Below are positions 1 to 5,460 of a stretch of DNA of 35,809 nucleotides, piece by piece. The notes under the pieces were generated by a model, which did no database searches, was not told the DNA's origin, and saw nothing but the letters and a program-made list of their open reading frames with translations. The stretch comes from Candidatus Izemoplasma sp. (GTDB lineage: Bacteria > Bacillota_I > Bacilli_A > Izemoplasmatales > Izemoplasmataceae), in contig JAOZRX010000016.1 in the NCBI GenBank assembly GCA_029939945.1, positions 1 to 35,809 on the forward strand, given 5' to 3'. How positions within the stretch are numbered: the first letter of the stretch is position 1; the number at the start of each line of letters is the position of its first letter. The position numbers and the translations under genes were made by a program.

Positions 1-577
1 TGATGGAACAAAATTTGGTAAAACAGCAAGTGGTGCTGTTTGGCTTGATCCAAATAGAACATCTGTTTATGAGTTTTACCAATACTGGATAAATACTCCT
101 GATAAAGATGCAGTAAGCTATTTAAAGAAATTTACATTTATGAGTGTTGAAGAAACTAAAGAAGTCATTGAACAATTTGAAAAGGCACCACATGAACGTT
201 TAGCTCAAAGAAAGATTGCTGAAGAATTGACTGTATTAGTTCATAGTAGAGAAGAATACGAATCAGCTGTTAGGATTTCAAAAGCATTATTTAGTGGAGA
301 TATTAAATCACTCACAGTATCAGAAATAAAGGATGGATTTAAAGATGTTCCATCAATTCAAATTTCTGAAGATATGAAATTAGTAGATTTATTAATTGAA
401 GCAAAACTAGCATCTTCTAAACGTGAAGCAAGAGAGTTTATAAAGAACAATGCTGTTTCTGTTAATGGAAAAAAAGAAACAGATTTAGAATATGTGGTCA
501 AAAAAGAGAATGCCATTGAAAAAAGTTTCACAGTTTTAAAAAGAGGTAAGAAAAAGTATACATTGGTTAAACATTAA
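1..577 (+). CDS. tyrS: Tyrosyl-tRNA synthetase, C-terminal part (5' end outside window)
   Basis: This cytoplasmic class I synthetase charges tRNA-Tyr with tyrosine. The reading frame is open from base 2, so the gene starts upstream of the window. The first visible residues, DGTKFGKTASGAVWLD, carry the KFGKT form of the class I KMSKS signature, which closes over ATP in bacterial TyrS. Then follow the conserved YEFYQYWINT segment and the helical tRNA-binding region. The end is an S4 RNA-binding domain (DLLIEAKLASSKREAREFI, then AVSVNGKK). An internal ATG at 140 is not a start, because homologous sequence continues upstream of it. The gene ends in TAA, with an IS-like remnant and a terminator just beyond. 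The family assignment is firm; nothing can be said about its upstream control. Confidence 0.96.
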   Translation, partial: DGTKFGKTASGAVWLDPNRTSVYEFYQYWINTPDKDAVSYLKKFTFMSVEETKEVIEQFEKAPHERLAQRKIAEELTVLVHSREEYESAVRISKALFSGDIKSLTVSEIKDGFKDVPSIQISEDMKLVDLLIEAKLASSKREAREFIKNNAVSVNGKKETDLEYVVKKENAIEKSFTVLKRGKKKYTLVKH

Positions 578-603
578 TAATATTCTAGGCTCAGAGTTTT
601 AAG

Positions 604-765
604 TGAACCCTAAATAGTGGACATTATATAAAAAGGTGAGCTAGACAATGTTGTATTTGAATCATATCTTAAGACACTAAGATTAAATGCACATAATAGA
701 AAAAGAGAAAATAAAAAACACCAATACAATTAATTATTACACTTATGTCCAATTTTTGGGGTTCA
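604..765. mobile_element. Possible IS3-family (IS150-like) remnant or MITE-like element
   Basis: Two 20-base termini face each other. The left is TGAACCCTAAATAGTGGACA at 604-623. The right, at 746-765, reads TGAACCCCAAAAATTGGACA on the minus strand. They match at 17 of 20 positions, begin with TG and end with CA, and have the GAACCCC...GGACA look of IS3/IS150-type ends. The 122 bases between them hold no transposase-like frame, so this would be a deleted copy or a non-autonomous element. I see no 3-4 base target duplication at the edges. The right end sits in the loop of a separate hairpin (715-790). IS identity is inferred from recalled terminus consensus. Confidence 0.5.
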
Positions 766-790
766 GTGCATAATTTTGTATTGGTGTTTT
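715..790 (-). terminator. Long-loop terminator between tyrS and the convergent membrane-protein gene
   Basis: AAAACACCAATACAA at 715-729 is perfectly complementary to TTGTATTGGTGTTTT at 776-790, giving a 15-bp stem. On the minus strand the second arm runs into six T, as expected for a terminator of the gene at 802-1347. On the plus strand the T-run is only four, so it may also stop tyrS weakly. The 46-base loop is unusually long and contains the right terminus of the IS-like element. Confidence 0.65.
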
Positions 791-801
791 AATTATCTAC
801 T

Positions 802-1347
802 TTAATGTCTAGCAGCCATTTCTAATGAAACAACAATCATCCATATCCAAGAAAAAGAAGGAACAAGAATGAAAAATAGTATTCTAATAAATAAAGTGGT
901 TATTCGTGTTTTGTTACGTAAATACATTTGAAAAAATAGAATATGAATAATAGAAATTCCCAAGATGAGCGGCATTATAGAAACAACCAATAAAGTAGTA
1001 ATACTTTCTCCGTTAAAGAAATAATAACTACTTAAAGCAACAGTAGAGTAAAATACTGATATTATTGGCATTGCACAGTATCTTAAATATAAAATTGTTG
1101 GTGAATCATTTGAATCATCTGAATTATACTTGAAAGTAGATATATATATTATTAGCACAAGGAATAGTAATGGGTATAATGAATAAGAACTCCCAATATA
1201 AATATAGTTATCTAAAGAACTTAAAAATCCATCTGTTACTGTTGTTATACTTAAATAATGAACTACAGGCAATAAAAAAATTAGAACTGATAATATGCCT
1301 ATTACAATAAGACGATGAGTATCAATTTCTAATATATATTTTTTCAT
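802..1347 (-). CDS. Hypothetical integral membrane protein (about 5 TM segments)
   Basis: I do not recognise a family. The 181-residue product has a short charged N-terminus, then about five hydrophobic segments: roughly residues 12-30, 55-70, 87-108, 117-140 and 150-172. A polar, acidic stretch (YNSDDSNDS) lies between the second and third. There is no signal-peptidase site or catalytic motif I can see. The start is supported by GGGGGAGA 4-8 bases upstream and by its own extended -10 promoter at 1368-1376. The gene is transcribed separately from the zinc-export operon, which lies upstream and on the same strand behind a terminator. The strong ribosome site and clean frame argue that it is real; its function is unknown. 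Confidence 0.75.
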   Translation of the reverse strand: MKKYILEIDTHRLIVIGILSVLIFLLPVVHYLSITTVTDGFLSSLDNYIYIGSSYSLYPLLFLVLIIYISTFKYNSDDSNDSPTILYLRYCAMPIISVFYSTVALSSYYFFNGESITTLLVVSIMPLILGISIIHILFFQMYLRNKTRITTLFIRILFFILVPSFSWIWMIVVSLEMAARH

Positions 1348-1367
1348 AGAATCTCCCCCATAAATAT

Positions 1368-1376
1368 ATTATAACA
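1368..1376 (-). promoter_or_regulatory. Extended -10 promoter of the 181-aa membrane-protein gene
   Basis: On the minus strand TG-T-TATAAT occupies 1376 down to 1368, an extended -10 element with no good -35. It starts just after the arsR terminator and about 20 bases before the ATG at 1347, leaving a leader that is mostly the Shine-Dalgarno site. Confidence 0.6.
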
Positions 1377-1385
1377 AAAAAAATG

Positions 1386-1416
1386 CAAAAAAAAATGGAA
1401 ATTTCCATTTTTTTTT
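1386..1416 (-). terminator. Terminator of the zinc-export operon
   Basis: The palindrome ATGGAAATTTCCAT (1395-1408) is flanked by A-runs on one side and T-runs on the other. On the minus strand it therefore forms a short hairpin followed by poly-T, directly overlapping the arsR stop codon (1415-1417). Confidence 0.65.
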
Positions 1417-1714
1417 AGTCACATTCAGTCGCGTGAGAATATCCAATTAAGAATATTTCCTTAATATGGCTATCTCTTAAGCAATAGATAACTTGTTTTC
1501 CGTTTTTTCTAGTTCTAACAACATTTAAATCTCTTAGTAATTTTAATTGATGTGATATCGCTGATTGGCTAGTATTTAGTTTATCTGCGATTTCTTGAAC
1601 GGCATGTTCGCCAGTATAAAGTAAATCAATTATTTTAAGTCTAGTCAAATCACTAAAAATCTTGAATAATTGAACAGTCTCTGCAAGGTTTTTTAACTTT
1701 TCTCTTTCAATCAT
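1415..1714 (-). CDS. ArsR/SmtB-family metal-sensing repressor (zinc type)
   Basis: This 99-residue winged-helix repressor probably releases DNA when zinc or a similar metal is abundant. The recognition-helix region is EIADKLNTSQSAISHQLKLL (residues 41-60), followed by the wing (RTRKNGKQVIYCL). The last helix carries D81-x-H83-x10-H94-x2-E97, the alpha-5 metal site pattern of SmtB/CzrA-type zinc sensors. The cysteine pair of CadC/ArsR-type alpha-3 sites is absent, so arsenic or lead sensing by that site is unlikely. The ATG overlaps the end of the upstream ATPase gene by 8 bases, and its AGGAGG lies inside that gene, so the two are probably translationally coupled. It should repress its own operon through the dyad at 3808-3827. 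Confidence 0.9.
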   Translation of the reverse strand: MIEREKLKNLAETVQLFKIFSDLTRLKIIDLLYTGEHAVQEIADKLNTSQSAISHQLKLLRDLNVVRTRKNGKQVIYCLRDSHIKEIFLIGYSHATECD

Positions 1715-3773
1715 TTTTTAACCTCCTAGAATAGATTATTCTTAAACTGTTTAAAACAGCTATTAGAGTAATACCAACATCTGCGAATATTGCCATCCAC
1801 ATATGTATTTCTCCAAAACCGGCTAGAATTAAGAATGAAAACTTAACTCCTAAAGAAAGGATAATATTTTGATAAACAATATTTTTGGTTTTATGAGAGA
1901 TTTTAAATGCTGTTTCAACTAAATTTAAATCATCATTCATAATTATAACATCAGCAACATCCATTGCTATTTCACTACCATTACCCATTGCTAGTCCAAT
2001 ATCAGCATTTTTAAGTAATGGTGCATCATTGATTCCGTCTCCAATATATAATTTTAGTTTCTTTGTTTCCATTTCATTAAAGACTCTTACTTTATCTTCT
2101 GGAAGTAAATTACTTTCGTAATGTATTCCACCTAGAGATTCAGCAACTTCTTTAGCTATTAAGTTATTATCACCTGTTAGCATTGTAATATTATATTTTT
2201 TATTTAATCTTCTAATAACATTTAATGATGAAGATTTAATTTCATCTTTAACAACTACTCTTCCGATGTATTTACCGTATTTACTTACAAATACATTTGA
2301 ACCAACCATAATTTTTTTATCTTTTACTTTGATTTTATGTTTACTCATTAGTTTTCTATTACCAACTAAGATAGTACCTTTTTCATCTCTAACAACTAAT
2401 CCAAAACCAGGGATTTCTTCGATATTTTCATAATCGTAAAAATCACCTTCATAATATTCAATAATTGATTTTGCGATTGGGTGGTTAGAATATCTTTCAA
2501 TACTAGCTGCGAGTTTTAATGTTTCATCGTTTGAGTATTCACCAACACTAAAATTACCATGAGTTAATGTACCTGTTTTATCAAGACCAATACTATCAAC
2601 GTTAGTAAACATATGTAAGAATGTACTACCTTTAAATAGTATTCCTTTTCTAGCTGCTGCACCTATTCCAGCAAAATATGATAATGGAATAGAAAGAACT
2701 AAAGCACAAGGACAACTAATTACTAAGAAAGTAGCTGCACGGTAAATATATTCTTGATACTCTGTAGGATCAAATAATGTTGGAACTAAAAACATTATAA
2801 ATGCTGCGATAGTAACAGCAGGAGTATAATAACGAGCAAACTTTGTTATAAAGTTTTCCGTTTTTGCTTTATGATTTGTTGAGTTCTCAATTAAATCAAT
2901 TACTTTAGCGATTGTTGATTCGCGGTATTCTTTTGAAGCTTCTATTGTAATTAAACTTCCAACATTCAAGTTTCCACTTAAAACATAATCTCCTACTTTA
3001 ACCATACTTAATTTTGCTTCTCCAGTTAAGGCACTAGTATTTAAAGAAGTAGAACCTTCAATTAAGACACCATCAACCGGAATCTTTTCACCATTTTTAA
3101 TAATGATGATATCGCCTTTTTTAATTGATAAAGGATCTTTAATAACTACTTGTCCATCAATTAAGACATTAGCGTATTCAATTTTTAAGTCCATTAAAAT
3201 TGAAACTTCTTGTTTACTCTTATGAACAGCTTTATGTTGAAGATATTCACCTATTGTATAAAAGATAATTACTAATATTGCTTCATAATAAAAAGCTAAG
3301 AACATTGCGGCTACAGTCGCAATAAACATTAATGTGTTTTCATTAAATAGTTCTTTTCTTTTTACACCTTTTAATGTTTTACTCATAATTTTGAATGAGA
3401 TAAAGAAATATCCAATCCAATATAATGGAATGAATCCCCAAGCAATTCCGTAATGATCAAAAACGAAACCAATAATATATATAGCTATCCCAATAAATAC
3501 AGAGTAGTAGCTCTCTACAGTTTTAACAGTTTCAACTAAATATCTTTTATCATAAGAATATGTGCTAACTCCGTCTTCAATAGAGTCAACAATATTTTTT
3601 ATTTCTTCAACAGCTGCTTCATCATCATAATCATCAGTAGCATCAATTAACATTACTTGATTAGGAAAATTAAAACTAGCAGAGTTTATATAATCAAGAT
3701 TGGCTAGCGATCTTTCGATCTTTCCAGCACAATTTGAACAGATTAAATTTTTCATTATTACTTTTTTTATCAT
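1707..3773 (-). CDS. zntA: Zinc/cadmium-exporting P1B-2-type ATPase
   Basis: This membrane pump uses ATP to expel Zn2+, and probably Cd2+ or Pb2+, from the cytoplasm. An N-terminal heavy-metal domain has C12-S-N-C15. The membrane metal site is C354-P-C356. The phosphorylated aspartate is D398 in DKTGTLT. The HP loop (SNHPIAKS), TGDN and GDGINDAP motifs are all present. K644 in the penultimate helix and D665 in FADVG of the last helix are spaced as in ZntA (21 residues), which marks the Zn/Cd/Pb subgroup rather than copper pumps. I chose the ATG at 3773, preceded by GAGGTG; an upstream in-frame GTG at 3797 would place that site inside the gene. It is the first gene of a two-gene operon with the ArsR repressor. 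Confidence 0.93.
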   Translation of the reverse strand: MIKKVIMKNLICSNCAGKIERSLANLDYINSASFNFPNQVMLIDATDDYDDEAAVEEIKNIVDSIEDGVSTYSYDKRYLVETVKTVESYYSVFIGIAIYIIGFVFDHYGIAWGFIPLYWIGYFFISFKIMSKTLKGVKRKELFNENTLMFIATVAAMFLAFYYEAILVIIFYTIGEYLQHKAVHKSKQEVSILMDLKIEYANVLIDGQVVIKDPLSIKKGDIIIIKNGEKIPVDGVLIEGSTSLNTSALTGEAKLSMVKVGDYVLSGNLNVGSLITIEASKEYRESTIAKVIDLIENSTNHKAKTENFITKFARYYTPAVTIAAFIMFLVPTLFDPTEYQEYIYRAATFLVISCPCALVLSIPLSYFAGIGAAARKGILFKGSTFLHMFTNVDSIGLDKTGTLTHGNFSVGEYSNDETLKLAASIERYSNHPIAKSIIEYYEGDFYDYENIEEIPGFGLVVRDEKGTILVGNRKLMSKHKIKVKDKKIMVGSNVFVSKYGKYIGRVVVKDEIKSSSLNVIRRLNKKYNITMLTGDNNLIAKEVAESLGGIHYESNLLPEDKVRVFNEMETKKLKLYIGDGINDAPLLKNADIGLAMGNGSEIAMDVADVIIMNDDLNLVETAFKISHKTKNIVYQNIILSLGVKFSFLILAGFGEIHMWMAIFADVGITLIAVLNSLRIIYSRRLKND

Positions 3774-3802
3774 TATAGTCACCTCGTGTAAATGCACTAT
3801 CC

Positions 3803-3832
3803 ATTTTATATGAGCGAGAGTTCATATGTCAA
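3803..3832 (-). promoter_or_regulatory. Metal-regulated promoter of the zntA-arsR operon
   Basis: On the minus strand TTGACA (3832-3827) is followed after 18 bases by TAAAAT (3808-3803). The spacer is almost entirely filled by an inverted repeat. Transcription would begin near 3796, about 22 bases before the chosen ATG. Confidence 0.7.
3808..3827. promoter_or_regulatory. Probable ArsR/CzrA-type operator
   Basis: ATATGAGCGAGAGTTCATAT is an imperfect dyad whose 8-base half-sites (ATATGAGC and ATATGAAC) differ at one position. It resembles the ATATGAAC-type half-sites bound by SmtB/CzrA repressors. It lies between the -35 and -10 elements of the operon promoter, so a bound repressor would block RNA polymerase. 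Binding by the ArsR protein of this operon is inferred. Confidence 0.65.
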
Positions 3833-3954
3833 GACAAATAATAATTTATTATTAAGATGTTAATTATATCGATAATTATAACACTTTTGTTGTAAAATTA
3901 TAAATAATATAATCTTATTTAAAAATATTACAACCATTTTAGCAAGGTATTTTA

Positions 3955-3983
3955 TTGAAAAAAGATATATTAAGTGTTATTAT
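3955..3983 (+). promoter_or_regulatory. Promoter of pepV
   Basis: TTGAAA (3955-3960) and TATTAT (3978-3983) are separated by 17 bases. This would start transcription about 16 bases before the ATG at 4006, leaving room for the GAGGTG site. The rest of the 3833-3954 intergenic stretch is AT-rich, with a weak AT-only palindrome near 3862-3877 and nothing else I can support. Confidence 0.5.
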
Positions 3984-4005
3984 CTATTGTTGAAGAGGTG
4001 ATATT

Positions 4006-5361
4006 ATGGATTTCTATAAATATGTTCTTGATAATAAGAATCTTATAATTGATAAAACTAAAGAAATATTAAAAATACCAAGCGTCTTAGATGAATATAA
4101 TCCTGAAAGTGATACTCCTTTTGGAGTAGAAATAAATAATGCTTTGCATTTTATGCTTGATTTAGCACACAAGGATGGATTTATCACTAAGAACATTAAA
4201 AACTATGCTGCTCATATAGAATACGGTAAAGGAAAAGAGATTTTGGGTGTTTTATGTCATTTGGACGTCGTTCCAGCCGGAGATAATTGGACTCATCCTC
4301 CTTTTTCACCAATTATTAAGAAGGATCGTTTGTATGCCCGAGGAGCAAGTGATGACAAAGGTCCAACAATGGCTGCTTATTTTGCTCTTAAATTCTTAAA
4401 GGATTTAGGAATCAAAATGGAGAAAAGAGTCAGAATCATAGTTGGAACAGATGAAGAAACCGGATGGCGTGGGATTGATGAATACTTTAAAACAGAAGAA
4501 ATGCCAGAAATCGGATTTGCACCTGATGCAAGTTTTCCATTAATTTATGGAGAAAAAGGTATTTTATCTTTTGATATCACAGGAAAAGTTGAAGATGAAT
4601 CATTAATTACATTTAAAGCAGGAGATAGATATAACGTTGTACCTGACTATGCTGAATGTACATTGAATGTAGATTTAAAAGAAGAATTCAGACAATATCT
4701 TTCTTTTAATGGATTAAAAGGTGAAGTAAAAGATAATAAATATATTGTTCATGGGAAAAGAGCTCACGCTATGCAACCTAATTTAGGAATTAATGCAGCG
4801 TTCATATTAGCTGAATTCTTGAATGAACATATTAAAAATGATTTTATTAAATATATTTGTGAATATTTAACATTTGATCACTTAGGTGAAAAGTTAAATA
4901 TTAATCACCATGATAAAGAAATGAAAGACTTCACGATTAACCCAGCCGTATATAATTATTTCGATAATCAATTTAGAATTGGGATTAATTGTCGATATCC
5001 AAAAGGATGGGACAAAGATAGTGGATTCATTAATATTGAGGCGTCTGTTATTGGAAAGCATTTCAAATATAAATTATTAAGTGATTCACCAGTTCATTAT
5101 ATTAATAAAGAAGATGAATTAGTAAAAACTCTTCATCAAGCTTATATCAAATACACAGGTGATACAGAAACTCCAATACTTACTATTGGTGGAGGAACGT
5201 ACTCAAGAGCATTAAAAAAAGCTGTTGCATTTGGACCAGCAATGCCTGGTAGAAAAGATGTAGCTCATCAAATTGATGAATATCTACATGTTGATGATTT
5301 ACTTAAGTCAACAGCTATCTATATGGAATCAATTTACCAACTAGCAGGGATTAAAGAATAG
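4006..5361 (+). CDS. pepV: Dipeptidase PepV (M20 family metallopeptidase)
   Basis: This cytoplasmic dizinc enzyme hydrolyses dipeptides and supplies amino acids from imported peptides. Expected metal ligands are visible: H85 and D87 in CHLDVVPAGDNW, D117 in GASDDKGP, the E150-E151 pair in DEETGW, D174 in PDASFP and H421 in AHQIDEY near the C-terminus. Spacing follows the PepV subgroup, which has a large inserted lid domain in place of a dimerisation domain; at 451 residues it is close to the usual 460-470. The ATG is preceded by GAGGTG at a good distance. It appears monocistronic, with its own promoter and a strong terminator. Other M20 enzymes such as succinyl-diaminopimelate desuccinylase are less likely, given the lid-length match and IGGGTYSR motif. 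Confidence 0.92.
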   Translation: MDFYKYVLDNKNLIIDKTKEILKIPSVLDEYNPESDTPFGVEINNALHFMLDLAHKDGFITKNIKNYAAHIEYGKGKEILGVLCHLDVVPAGDNWTHPPFSPIIKKDRLYARGASDDKGPTMAAYFALKFLKDLGIKMEKRVRIIVGTDEETGWRGIDEYFKTEEMPEIGFAPDASFPLIYGEKGILSFDITGKVEDESLITFKAGDRYNVVPDYAECTLNVDLKEEFRQYLSFNGLKGEVKDNKYIVHGKRAHAMQPNLGINAAFILAEFLNEHIKNDFIKYICEYLTFDHLGEKLNINHHDKEMKDFTINPAVYNYFDNQFRIGINCRYPKGWDKDSGFINIEASVIGKHFKYKLLSDSPVHYINKEDELVKTLHQAYIKYTGDTETPILTIGGGTYSRALKKAVAFGPAMPGRKDVAHQIDEYLHVDDLLKSTAIYMESIYQLAGIKE

Positions 5362-5364
5362 ATT

Positions 5365-5444
5365 AGGACTTTATTTAGATTTGTCTATAAGATTATTTTG
5401 TGATAAAATAATATAATATAGCATCTAGATAAAGTCTTTTTTTT
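5365..5444 (+). terminator. Nested-hairpin terminator of pepV
   Basis: The outer arms at 5366-5380 and 5423-5437 pair almost fully (GACTTTATTTAGAT-like against ATCTAGATAAAGTCT, with one G-T pair) and lead into eight T (5437-5444). Inside the loop a second stem forms from ATTATTTT and AAAATAAT. The downstream promoter lies within this loop. Confidence 0.7.
5412..5417 (+). promoter_or_regulatory. Candidate promoter of the cyclic-di-GMP gene, inside the pepV terminator loop
   Basis: TATAAT at 5412-5417 is the best -10; a second option is TTGTCT (5381-5386) with TAAAAT (5404-5409) at 17 bases. Either one starts RNA within or just before the right arm of the pepV terminator, so the new transcript would not contain the left arm and would escape termination. 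Confidence 0.45.
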
Positions 5445-5460
5445 AGGAGGAATTACTTAT

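Noticed and set aside
1707-3773. Copper-exporting ATPase (CopA)
   Set aside because: CPC is shared, but K644 and D665 in the last two helices and the SmtB-type zinc sensor mark the Zn/Cd/Pb group.
3774-3797. GTG start eight codons upstream for the zinc ATPase
   Set aside because: The extra codons contain the GAGGTG ribosome site of the ATG at 3773; no Shine-Dalgarno precedes the GTG.
3862-3877. AT-only inverted repeat (AATTAT/ATAATT) between zntA and pepV
   Set aside because: Six AT pairs are expected by chance in this composition, and it overlaps no clear promoter.
4014-4196. Antisense frame opposite the start of pepV, and similar frames opposite trmB, polA, dnaI, polC and others
   Set aside because: They lack ribosome sites and family resemblance and are mirror frames of strongly supported genes.
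5362-5460. Possible cyclic-di-GMP riboswitch before the GGDEF gene
   Set aside because: The structure is a long AT-rich stem with a T-run that ends pepV; none of the conserved riboswitch core motifs is visible.
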